Shown: positions 46,058-54,302 of the stretch, in pieces
How positions within the stretch are numbered: position 1 is the first letter of the stretch
How the letters are laid out: every line of letters starts with the position of its first letter
DNA from: Halorientalis regularis
GTDB lineage: Archaea; Halobacteriota; Halobacteria; Halobacteriales; Haloarculaceae
Reading direction: 5' to 3'
NCBI RefSeq assembly: GCF_023698535.1
Contig: NZ_JALJCL010000008.1
Coordinates: forward strand, 1-64,000
DNA: 64,000 nucleotides
Made by a program: the position numbers and the translations under genes
Notes under the pieces: generated by a model
The model's input: the letters and a program-made list of their open reading frames with translations, nothing else
What the model was told of the DNA's origin: nothing
The model's database searches: none

Positions 46058-47455
46058 TCAGAACACGGACTCTGGCCGCCGAAGGGCGGCGATAGCGACA
46101 CCGACGGCAAGCACGGCTCCGACCAGGAGCCCGACGGCAGGAACCGACACGCCCAGCGTGGTGGTGACGCTCGACAGCCCGGTGAACGCGAGGAACACGG
46201 GGAGTACGACGGCGATGGCGTAGAGCCACGGTCGACCGAGCGCGCGTGCCAGTCGCCCGGCACCGGACTCGTACTCCGCCAGTGCGACCCGGCCGAGGAC
46301 CCAGCCGTCGAACAGGAGGACCCCGAGCAGGCCGACGGTCAACGCCAGGTTCGCCACGGTGTCGGCGAGCAGGGTGAACAGGCTCTGCGAGAGCGCGGCG
46401 ATGCTCCCGGTGGCGAGGAACAGAGTCCCGACTCCGGCAGTCGCCCACGGGCGCGACACGCCCCACTCGTCGACGAGGTACGCGACCGGGACCTCAAACA
46501 GCGAGATGGCCGAGGACAGTGCCGCAAGCGTGACGACGCCGAAGAACGTCACCCCGATCACCCGGCTGTAGGGCAGGTCCGCGAAGGCACCGGCGAGGCT
46601 GATGAACAGCGCGCCGGGGCCGCCCTGTCCCGGCGGGACACCCAGCGAGAACAGAACGGGAAAGATCACCAGCCCGGCCAGCAACCCGACGAGGGTGTTG
46701 AGCCCGGCGATGATCGTCCCGTCGGCCGCCAGCGACCGATCCTCGTCGAGGTAGGAGGCGTAGGTCAGCATGACGCCAGCGCCGACCGAGAGGGTGAACA
46801 GGGCCTGTCCGGCGGCGGCCGCGGCCACGTCGACGAAGTTCGCCTGCAGGTAGCCCCAGTCCACCGAGAGGTAGAAACTGTACCCGCCGGCCGCGTTCGG
46901 GAGTGAACCCGCCCAGGCGGCGAGTCCGACCAGCAGGACGATGATACCCGGGACCATGACCGTGGTCGCCAGTTCGATGCCGCGGTCGACGCCGGCGTAG
47001 ACGACGGCCGCGGTCAACAGCAGGAAGACGATATGGAACCCGACCGCGCCGAGGCCGTAGTCGATGGCCGCGAAGAACTGCTGGGGCGCGTCGAAGTACG
47101 CGCCCGTCGCACTGCCCAGCAGGTACCGGAGGACCCAGCCGCCGACCACCGAATAGAACGAGAGGACGACGACCGACGCCAGCAGGGCGATGCCGCCCAT
47201 CGGCCGCCAGTTTCGCCCGCCCAGTTTCGCGAACGCGCCGATGGGGTCGCTCCGGGCCCGGCGGCCGATCACGAACTCGCCGAGCAGGCCGGGGACGCCG
47301 ACCAGCACGACGAAGAGGAGATACAACAGCAGGAAGGCCGCGCCACCGTTCTCGGCGGTCAGCCAGGGGAACCGCCAGACGTTCCCGATACCGACGGCAC
47401 TGCCCACGGCGGCGAGGATGAAGCCGATGCGCGTCCGCCACGATGCTCTCGTCAT
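46058..47455 (-). CDS. NSS-family sodium-dependent transporter
   Basis: 465 residues. LeuT-like start WRTRIGFILAAVGSAVGIGN, VWRFPWLTAENGGAAFLLLY, then LYSVVGG-like helices, and the sodium-site region ALFTLSVGAGVMLTYASYLD. About 11 hydrophobic helices. Members take up amino acids or small amines with Na+. The ATG at 47455 is preferred to 47668, because the extension is Arg-rich and unlike the family. A related gene lies directly upstream. Confidence 0.88.
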   Translation of the reverse strand: MTRASWRTRIGFILAAVGSAVGIGNVWRFPWLTAENGGAAFLLLYLLFVVLVGVPGLLGEFVIGRRARSDPIGAFAKLGGRNWRPMGGIALLASVVVLSFYSVVGGWVLRYLLGSATGAYFDAPQQFFAAIDYGLGAVGFHIVFLLLTAAVVYAGVDRGIELATTVMVPGIIVLLVGLAAWAGSLPNAAGGYSFYLSVDWGYLQANFVDVAAAAAGQALFTLSVGAGVMLTYASYLDEDRSLAADGTIIAGLNTLVGLLAGLVIFPVLFSLGVPPGQGGPGALFISLAGAFADLPYSRVIGVTFFGVVTLAALSSAISLFEVPVAYLVDEWGVSRPWATAGVGTLFLATGSIAALSQSLFTLLADTVANLALTVGLLGVLLFDGWVLGRVALAEYESGAGRLARALGRPWLYAIAVVLPVFLAFTGLSSVTTTLGVSVPAVGLLVGAVLAVGVAIAALRRPESVF

Positions 47456-47498
47456 CAGTCGCGCCTGTAACCGGACGGCGAAAAACGTGTCGAGACGG

Positions 47499-48839
47499 TC
47501 AGAACGGTGCGAAGAACGCGGGGCTCTCGCCGAGGAACAGCGTCTGGATGCCCAGCGCCAGCGTCGCGAACACCAGCGCCGGGACGGTGAGCCGAAGCGC
47601 CCACATCCAGATGGGGCCGAAGGTCCCGAGTTCACCCGCGCCCTGCCGGAGTTCCGCCACGGCATCACCCGCCAGTATCCAGCCGACGAACAGCACCAGC
47701 ATCAGGACCGACAGGGGCAAGAGCAGACTGTACGCGATGTTGTCGAACCACGTGAGCAGGGCCACGTCCCACGCCGAGGGGAGGCCGAGGACGAACAGCC
47801 CGACGCCGATCCCGATGGCCAGCTGGGGCCGCGGCACGTCGAAGTTGTCGTTGGCCCAGGCGACGGTGACCTCCATCAGGCTGATCGCCGAGGACAGCGC
47901 CGCCAGCGCGACGACGCCGAAAAAGACGACGCCGATCAGATTGCCCAGCGGGAGCGAGCCGAACCCGGAGGCCACCGCGATGAACAGCGCCGACGCGCCG
48001 CCACCGAGTCCGGGATCGATGTTGTTGGCGAACAGGATCGGGAAGACGACCAGTCCCGCGAGGATACCGATGAGCGTGTTGAACACGACGACGGTGCCGC
48101 CGTCGACGAGCAGATTGTCGTCGTCGCCGAGGTACGACGAGTAGGTGATCATGATCGCCATCCCCAGCGAGAGGGTGAAGAAGGCCTGCCCGACCGCGAA
48201 GGGAATGGCCGTCCCGGCATTCTCGACCATCGCGTCCAGACTCGGCGTCAGGAAGTACGCGTAGCCTGCGCCAGCGCCGTCGAGGGTGAACGCCCAGACG
48301 GCCAGGAACACGAGCAGGACCGCGATGCTGGGCACCATCACTTTCGTGGCCTTCTCGATGCCGTCCTCGATACCCAGCGCGACGATTCCGACGACGATGG
48401 CGAGGAAGACGAACTGTGCGGCGATGGCTTCGGGCCCGGCCGAGACGGCACCGAAGTACTCGGCCGGTGCGCCGAAGTACGCGCCCTGTGCGCTGCCGAC
48501 GATGTAGCGGAGGACCCACCCGCCGACGACGTTGTAGTACGAGAGGATCCAGAACCCGGTGACGACCGCGAACGCACCGAGAATCCGCCACTGTCGGTGC
48601 CCGATTTCGGAGAACGCGTCGACCGCGTTGCGATGTGTTCGCCGCCCCATCACGAACTCCGCCAGCATCGCCGGGAACCCGATCAACAGCACGGCGATGA
48701 GGTAGAACGCGACGAAGGCCGCGCCACCGTTGCCGGCGGTCTTGAACGGGAACTGCCAGAGGTTTCCCAGTCCGACGGCGCTACCGATCGCCGCTACCAG
48801 AAAGCCAACCCGTGTCGCCCAGGTCTCTCGTTTTGCCAT
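47499..48839 (-). CDS. NSS-family sodium-dependent transporter
   Basis: 446 residues. Same family marks: WATRVGFLVAAIGSAVGLGN, LWQFPFKTAGNGGAAFVAFY, and FTLSLGMAIMITYSSYLGDD. It is 43 bp upstream of the other NSS gene on the same strand, so they are likely co-transcribed; the pair could have arisen by duplication and may take different amino acids. Confidence 0.88.
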   Translation of the reverse strand: MAKRETWATRVGFLVAAIGSAVGLGNLWQFPFKTAGNGGAAFVAFYLIAVLLIGFPAMLAEFVMGRRTHRNAVDAFSEIGHRQWRILGAFAVVTGFWILSYYNVVGGWVLRYIVGSAQGAYFGAPAEYFGAVSAGPEAIAAQFVFLAIVVGIVALGIEDGIEKATKVMVPSIAVLLVFLAVWAFTLDGAGAGYAYFLTPSLDAMVENAGTAIPFAVGQAFFTLSLGMAIMITYSSYLGDDDNLLVDGGTVVVFNTLIGILAGLVVFPILFANNIDPGLGGGASALFIAVASGFGSLPLGNLIGVVFFGVVALAALSSAISLMEVTVAWANDNFDVPRPQLAIGIGVGLFVLGLPSAWDVALLTWFDNIAYSLLLPLSVLMLVLFVGWILAGDAVAELRQGAGELGTFGPIWMWALRLTVPALVFATLALGIQTLFLGESPAFFAPF

Positions 48840-48963
48840 GATTTCGCTCCGCGGAGAGCTATTCGATCAGCCCTGAAATATCCATTGACGAATGTGGTAG
48901 GTGATGAACGTAGCGCCCGCTTGCGGTGCGTTCTGTACGTGTATGAAAACAATCACGTGAGCG

Positions 48964-49627
48964 TCACGCGAGTTCGAACACGTCTCCCTCGACGAACCTG
49001 GTCAGTTTCTCGATGAGTTGCTCGCGGTCGGCGAAGTGGGAGATCGGCAAGTCGTCGGCCTCGTCCATCTCGTCGATGGACGCCGACGCGAACCGCGGTT
49101 CGAGGTAGGTTCGCCCGTCGCGCTCCGCTCGCTTTGCCTCGGCGAAGATCCGACACAGTTCGGGCGGCCGCGACGGATCGTCGGCACGGAGGCCGGAGGA
49201 CTCCGGGACCGCGCCGGCCTCCGCTCCGACCCCCGTCGTCAGACTGGCCTTCGTGAAGACGAACGCACTGGCGTCGCTCGCGGCCACGAACGCGACAGAC
49301 TGGTCGACCACCGGGATGGCCGGCCCGCGGCCACCTCGTCCTCGACCTCCCGCACCGTGGGGATCGCCACGTCGGAGAGTTCCGCACAGAGGTCCCGGAG
49401 TGTGGCCTCGATGTCGTCGGGGTCCACGTCGTCGCGCCGCGGTCGTGGGATGCCAGTGGGTCCGGCGGCAGGTCCGAGAACGTCCGATCCTCGTAGAGAT
49501 AGCCCGAATCGAGCAACCGGTACGGTCCCACGACGAAGAGAAGTTTCGTCCCGTCGGCTTCCCCCGGGACAGACTCACGGATGATCGGCTCCACCGACCG
49601 CCCGTCGTGTTTCGTGAGTCCGGTCAC
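48964..49627 (-). pseudogene. Frameshifted gene of unknown function
   Basis: Three overlapping frames make one protein: the first reads VTGLTKHDGRSVEPIIRESV to YLYEDRTFSDLPPDPLAS; the second MDPDDIEATLRDLCAELSDV to REVEDEVA; the third AIPVVDQSVAFVAASDASAF through the stop (EKLTRFVEGDVFELA). Two shifts (near 49430 and near 49330) break it. The start is a GTG at 49627 or 49648. The palindromic TATA at 49696-49703 lies at the right distance upstream. No family is recognised. Confidence 0.65.
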
Positions 49628-49695
49628 GTTCTCACCCGGAAGGGCCACCGAAATGAAGCCCCGTGGGCCCGGTCGCCGACGACCGACCCGATTGT

Positions 49696-49703
49696 TTAAA
49701 CGA
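49696..49703. promoter_or_regulatory. Palindromic TATA box between divergent genes
   Basis: GTTTAAAC is a perfect palindrome and lies 27-30 bp from the GTG of the regulator at 49730 on the right and from a predicted start near 49672 on the left. It could serve both directions. Confidence 0.45.
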
Positions 49704-49729
49704 ATTGGCTTGATTCGGTCGGCCGGCGA

Positions 49730-50113
49730 GTGACGGATACGAGCGAACGGACCCGGGAAACACAGGCGGACGGCCAGCGGTCGCTGGCCCGCGAACGCGT
49801 GGAGACGGAACTGCTCGGGGACGTGCTGGACTTCGACCGCGAACTCGGCCGGCTGGAGGCGGTCGCCGGCGAGGTCCGGTTCCCCATCCTCTACCTGCTG
49901 GCCGGGGAGGACGGGCTCAGATCCGGCGAACTGGCCGATCTGACCGGGCGGAAACAGCGTGACCTCTACCACCACCTCGACACGCTCGAAGAGACGGCGC
50001 TCGGGCGGAAACGGACCCGGGACGGCTCCCGATTCTACGAACTCTCGGCGCTTGGCGACCGACTGATCGAACCGCTGTTCGAGACGCTGCGCGAGCGGGC
50101 GGACGAGCGATAG
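49730..50113 (+). CDS. Winged-helix DNA-binding protein
   Basis: 127 residues from a GTG, leaderless after the TATA at 49696. A Glu/Arg-rich start is followed by an ArsR-like winged helix: GEVRFPILYLLAGEDGLRSG, DLTGRKQRDLYHHLDTLEET, KRTRDGSRFYELSALGDRLI. No metal-binding Cys pairs are seen. Divergent from the frameshifted gene; it might have regulated it. Confidence 0.72.
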   Translation: MTDTSERTRETQADGQRSLARERVETELLGDVLDFDRELGRLEAVAGEVRFPILYLLAGEDGLRSGELADLTGRKQRDLYHHLDTLEETALGRKRTRDGSRFYELSALGDRLIEPLFETLRERADER

Positions 50114-50176
50114 CGCCTGAACTTAGGCCTCACTCGGCCTCACTTCCACCCTCCGCAGGAGCGCCGCGTCAGGAAG

Positions 50177-50884
50177 TCAGGCCTCCCCGTACACCGGGAC
50201 CGCCGCGCCGCTCGTGACGCTGGTGGCCTCCGAACAGAGCGCCAGGACCGTCTGGGCGATGTCGGCCGGATCGACCCACTCGTCGTGGTCGGCGTCGGGC
50301 ATCATCTCCCGGTTCATCGGCGTGTCGATGACGCTGGGCATCACCGCGTTGGCCCGGACAGTCCCGCGATTCTCTTCGGCGATGGTCTCGGTCAGCAGGC
50401 GTACACCGGCCTTGCTGGCGCGATAGATGCCGTCGCCCTCACCGCCCTCAAGTGAGGACCGCGAGGAGACCGACACGATGGCCCCCTCGCTGTCCTGAAG
50501 GTGGGGGAGTGCGTGTTTCGACGCCAGAAACATCGTCTTCAGGTTCACGTCGAACAGGAAGTCGAAGTCGTCGACGTCGGTCTCCTCGATCGGTGTCCCG
50601 CCGCGCCAGGTGCCCGCGACGTTACAGAGGTGGTCGAGGCCGTCGTTCTCCTCGGCGACCGTCTCGATGGTCTCGACGACCTGGTCCTCGGCGCTGAAGT
50701 CGGCCTGATGGTGACAGACCGGGTCGGGATCGGCCAGGAAGTCGTCGCTGTCCGGGCCGACGATGTCGGCACCGCAGACGTCCGCCCCGGCCTCGTGGAA
50801 GGCCTCGATTACGGCACTGCCCAGCGCACCCCCCGCGCCCGTCACCAGCGCGGTCTCACCGCTGAAGTCGAAGTCGACTGGCAT
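50177..50884 (-). CDS. SDR-family oxidoreductase
   Basis: 235 residues. NAD(P)-binding TALVTGAGGALGSAVIEAFH, the active-site Ser in AIVSVSSRSS and the YxxxK in GIYRASKAGVRLLTETIAE are present; NVAGTW stands in for NAG. The start is the ATG at 50884, the long frame beyond it being shadow. Substrate unknown. Confidence 0.88.
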   Translation of the reverse strand: MPVDFDFSGETALVTGAGGALGSAVIEAFHEAGADVCGADIVGPDSDDFLADPDPVCHHQADFSAEDQVVETIETVAEENDGLDHLCNVAGTWRGGTPIEETDVDDFDFLFDVNLKTMFLASKHALPHLQDSEGAIVSVSSRSSLEGGEGDGIYRASKAGVRLLTETIAEENRGTVRANAVMPSVIDTPMNREMMPDADHDEWVDPADIAQTVLALCSEATSVTSGAAVPVYGEA

Positions 50885-51010
50885 GCCACGTTGTACCGTT
50901 CCGAGCGACAAAAAACCACGAGTGGCCGACGGGCCTGCCGGTTCAGGGCGCGACGAGGAGATTCCTGAAAGAAGGAAAACCCTTTCTCCGTGCCGCTCCC
51001 AACGGGGGGC

Positions 51011-51673
51011 GTGCGCTGTATTGCCCACAGGGGATTCGCCGAGACATATCCGGAGAACACGATCACGGCTGTCCGGTCGGCGGCGGAACACACGGACGTG
51101 GTCGAGGTCGACGTGCGCCGGTGTGGCTCGGGCGAACTCGTCGTGATCCACGACGAGACCGTCGAGCGCGTGACCGACGGGACCGGCCGGGTCGACGAGC
51201 TGTCCGCCGAGGAACTGGCCGCCCTCGACGTGCTCGATTCCGGCGAGGGCGTCCCGACACTCGCGTCGCTCCTCGACGCGACACCCCAGGGCGTGGAACT
51301 GGTCTTCGACCTCAAAGTACCCGACATCGCGGCCGACGCGCTGGACGCGGCCGACGACGCCGGGACCGACGTTCTCGTTTCTGCGTTCTCGGCCGAGGTA
51401 CTGGCGGAAGCCGGCGACGCGGGCGCGGACAGACTGGCCTTCCTCGCCGCCGAAGGCGACGAACAGGGGATGCTCAACGTGGCTCGCGACCTGGACTGTG
51501 AGGCGATCCACCCCCATTGGCAACTCTGTGTGGACGAGTTCGTCGAGCGCGCCCACGAGGCGGGACTCGACGTCAACGCCTGGACGGTCCCGTCGCGCCA
51601 CGACGCCGAGGCACTCTCTCAAGTCGGCGTCGACGGTGTCATCGTGGACCGTCCCGCCGTCTGCGGTGACTGA
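51011..51673 (+). CDS. Glycerophosphodiester phosphodiesterase
   Basis: 220 residues from the GTG at 51011 (VRCIAHRGFAETYPENTITA, the metal-binding His/Arg/Glu start); a GTG at 50990 is an alternative. Further: VEVDVRRCGSGELVVIHDET, VFDLKVPDIAADA and NAWTVPSRHDAEALSQVGVD. Hydrolyses glycerophosphodiesters to glycerol-3-phosphate and an alcohol. It shares a gap with the SDR gene. Confidence 0.85.
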   Translation: MRCIAHRGFAETYPENTITAVRSAAEHTDVVEVDVRRCGSGELVVIHDETVERVTDGTGRVDELSAEELAALDVLDSGEGVPTLASLLDATPQGVELVFDLKVPDIAADALDAADDAGTDVLVSAFSAEVLAEAGDAGADRLAFLAAEGDEQGMLNVARDLDCEAIHPHWQLCVDEFVERAHEAGLDVNAWTVPSRHDAEALSQVGVDGVIVDRPAVCGD

Positions 51674-51728
51674 GCCGCGGCAACCGTGAGCGCGACGACC
51701 GAAGCTACCGGCGTGGAAAGGAAGGAAG

Positions 51729-51766
51729 GGGTGGGGGATGGTGGGGGTGGCACAGAAATCTGTGCC
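51729..51766 (+). terminator. G-run plus perfect hairpin after the GDPD gene
   Basis: GGGGTGGGGGATGGTGGGGG then GGCACAGA-aa-TCTGTGCC (51749-51766). The G-runs could form a G-quadruplex. The same order (G-runs, then a hairpin starting GGCAC) occurs at 59224-59282 after another plus-strand gene. Convergent with the membrane-protein gene at 51829. Confidence 0.55.
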
Positions 51767-51828
51767 AGTGATTCTTCTTCGAAGCTTCATCAAAATAAAT
51801 CCATCGTCGGTCGCGGTCGAACAAACTC

Positions 51829-52584
51829 TCAGAGGCCCGCCACGTTCTGCCGGAGTTTGATCGTCGCGGTCATCAGCGTCGTCGCGGTCATGATGACGAA
51901 CACGACCTGGATGTGCCGGACGACGCCGACGGTGAGTCCGACCAGCAGGGTGAGGTCGACGACCAGCACGAGCAGGGCGAACGCGACGACGGGGAGCAGG
52001 TGACGCAAGAGCGAGTCCAGCAGGGTGCCCCGGACCGCGGACCGGGTCAGTTGTCGCCGCCCGTAGGTCAACCCGTAGCCGGCGACGGCCAGTGCGGCGG
52101 TGCCCTCGACAGCGGTCACCACGTCCGTCGGGCCGAACAGTCCCGACCAGAACAGGCTCGTGGTCACCAGCAACCCAAAAACGACTTCGACGGATCGCCG
52201 AGTTGCGGGCGGGGCGTCGGCGGTGCGGTCGGCGTTGGCGAGGGCCTCGTTGGTGTTGATCTCCCGCATCGTCAGCGCGAGCGTGAGCAGGAACGCGAGC
52301 ATCACGCCGTCGCGGTACGGGGTGGTCACGACCGCCGCGGGGGTGGTGACGGCCGTCGCGGCCTCGAGGACTCCGAGCGCGCCGTACAGCGCGGCAGTCA
52401 GCCCGACCAGCGACAGGTAGTCCCACAGCGTCGACTGGGCCTCGATCTCGGTGCGCTCGCCGTTGAGGTACGCGTAGAGTCCGAACCGAACGCCGAGTAC
52501 GAGCATCAGTGAGAACGCGATGAAGAAGACGAACGCGAGGCCGGCGTCCTCGGCGAACACCGAGGTCTGGAGCGGGACGGTCAC
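51829..52584 (-). CDS. Membrane protein coupled to the HEAT-pseudokinase
   Basis: 251 residues with about seven helices (AFVFFIAFSLMLVLGVRFGL, WDYLSLVGLTAALYGALGVL, GVMLAFLLTLALTMREINTN, and three near the end). The GTG at 52584 overlaps the upstream stop in a GTGA, which sets the start. No family is recognised. Its tight coupling to the pseudokinase gene suggests that the two act together (inference). Confidence 0.65.
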   Translation of the reverse strand: MTVPLQTSVFAEDAGLAFVFFIAFSLMLVLGVRFGLYAYLNGERTEIEAQSTLWDYLSLVGLTAALYGALGVLEAATAVTTPAAVVTTPYRDGVMLAFLLTLALTMREINTNEALANADRTADAPPATRRSVEVVFGLLVTTSLFWSGLFGPTDVVTAVEGTAALAVAGYGLTYGRRQLTRSAVRGTLLDSLLRHLLPVVAFALLVLVVDLTLLVGLTVGVVRHIQVVFVIMTATTLMTATIKLRQNVAGL

Positions 52585-54122
52585 TCCGCCGTCCTCCGTT
52601 CGAGTTCGCGGGCGACCCGGGTCGCCGTCTCGTAGCGCGTGAGCTTCTGTTTGGCCATCGCCGTCCGCAGTACGTCGTCCAGCCAGGCCGGAATCTCGGG
52701 GTTGATTTCGGAGGGCAGCGGCGGCGTCGATTCGAGGACGCCGGTCCGGACTTCGCCGTACGTGCCCTGGAACGGCGGCCGGCCGGTGACCAGGTAGTAG
52801 ACGACGGCCCCGAGCTGGTAGATGTCGGTGGCGTGGTCCACGTCGCCGTAGCCGCGGTCGAAGTACTCGGGGGCGGCAAAGCGGGGATCGAGTAGCGAGG
52901 CGGGATCGACGTACATCCGCATCGCGGTCAGCAGTCCGACGTTCGACACGAGCGGCCGCTGGCGGTCCGCGATGGTCGTGCCCGCGTAGACCACGTTGTA
53001 CGGGCCGATGCCGGCGTGAACGACACCGCGCTGGTGGATCGCGGCGACTGTCTCTGCGACTTTGTGGCCGTTCCAGACCGCCTCGTCGAAGGAGAGGTCG
53101 AGCCGGTCGTACAGCGATTCGGCGGTGAACGCAGTCGCCATCCACAGCGAGGGGTCGGTTCCCCAGTCGTAGAGGGACGCCACACCGTCGTGATCGGAGA
53201 CGGCCGCCCAGTTCTCGAGTTGGCTGGCCACGCTAGCCTCGAACCCGTCCCCGCCCTCGGGCGGATCGAACACACCGAGTGCGACACCTTCCTCGGACCC
53301 GTCGACGGTCACCCGGGTCCGGTAGACGGTCGCGAAGCGACCCTCTATCCCACGCGAGACGACCTGCAAGTCGTCGAACCGGCTGTTCGCGGCGATCCGG
53401 TCGACGCCGATGGCGTCGGCCACCGCCGCCAGTTCGGCCTCCTGTTCCCGTCGTCGGGCGGCCGGTGAGGGAGAGCTGCCGTCGGCAGCCCCGTCGTCCG
53501 GCCCGTCCGCTGTCCCGTCGTTACCCTCTGTTCTGTCGGTATCCGCCTCGTCGGCCGCGGACTCGTCCGAGTCGTCGTCCAGCCGGTCACGGGTGTCGTC
53601 ACCGCGGCTGTCCTCTGGTGGGCCGCCGACGGCCTCTCCCTCCTGGCGGTAGACGCGCTGGGGGCCGGGCGATCCGGCTTCGGCAGGCGTCTGTGTGCGG
53701 CCCACGTCGCGGTTCCGTTCGGACTGCCCGACGTAGTCACTGCGGGCGAACCCCTGCGAGAGCTCCAGATAGCGACGCCGACGGTCGCGTTCCTCGGCTT
53801 TCTCGGCCAGGTCTTCGAGAACGGCGTCGACGCGCTCGGGGTAGCGCCCGCCGAGATAGCCCAGCGCGTGTCGCGTCTCGAGTTGGAGGGTATCCGCGGC
53901 CACCCGATCCGCGAGCCGTCTGGTGATGGCCTCGACGAGGTCCGGATTCGCGGTCGCCACGAGCGTCAGCGCCCACGCGGCCGAGAGTCGCGACTCCCGG
54001 TCGTCATCGTCCAGCGCGGCCAGCAACGTCGGGACCCGAGATCGACCCCCAGCGGGATCGTCGAGTACCGCCCGAACGGCGGCACGGATCTCCGACGACG
54101 CGTCCGCCTCTGGCTCTGCCAT
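52581..54122 (-). CDS. HEAT-repeat/pseudokinase protein
   Basis: 513 residues. Residues ~10-120 are HEAT-like helices (VPTLLAALDDDDRESRLSAA, LETRHALGYLGGRYPERVDA), a long acidic, Pro/Ser-rich linker, then a kinase-fold domain from about 245: VTVDGSEEGVALGVFDPP (VAIK Lys is Gly), VVHAGIGPYNVVYAG (HRD Asp is Gly), SNVGLLTAMR (DFG lost), but FAAPEYFDRGYGDVDHATDI and GRPPFQGTYGE are intact. All three catalytic residues are gone, so it is a pseudokinase. The ATG at 54122 is chosen over 54155. Stop overlaps the membrane-protein start. Confidence 0.78.
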   Translation of the reverse strand: MAEPEADASSEIRAAVRAVLDDPAGGRSRVPTLLAALDDDDRESRLSAAWALTLVATANPDLVEAITRRLADRVAADTLQLETRHALGYLGGRYPERVDAVLEDLAEKAEERDRRRRYLELSQGFARSDYVGQSERNRDVGRTQTPAEAGSPGPQRVYRQEGEAVGGPPEDSRGDDTRDRLDDDSDESAADEADTDRTEGNDGTADGPDDGAADGSSPSPAARRREQEAELAAVADAIGVDRIAANSRFDDLQVVSRGIEGRFATVYRTRVTVDGSEEGVALGVFDPPEGGDGFEASVASQLENWAAVSDHDGVASLYDWGTDPSLWMATAFTAESLYDRLDLSFDEAVWNGHKVAETVAAIHQRGVVHAGIGPYNVVYAGTTIADRQRPLVSNVGLLTAMRMYVDPASLLDPRFAAPEYFDRGYGDVDHATDIYQLGAVVYYLVTGRPPFQGTYGEVRTGVLESTPPLPSEINPEIPAWLDDVLRTAMAKQKLTRYETATRVARELERRTAE

Positions 54123-54302
54123 TGAATTCGTGACCTGTTGTAGCTTTGGTACCATACAACATGACTGTTTTGCCGATCTCCGACGACGAGGGCTCTCTCG
54201 GCTCGTCAGTGGGGTCCGAATCCCCGGCGAGCGGCCAGAGGAGTTATCAGGTCTGAGAACCGCGGAGGAAGGCTTAGTAGCCGAACAGTATTTGTATCGG
54301 TA

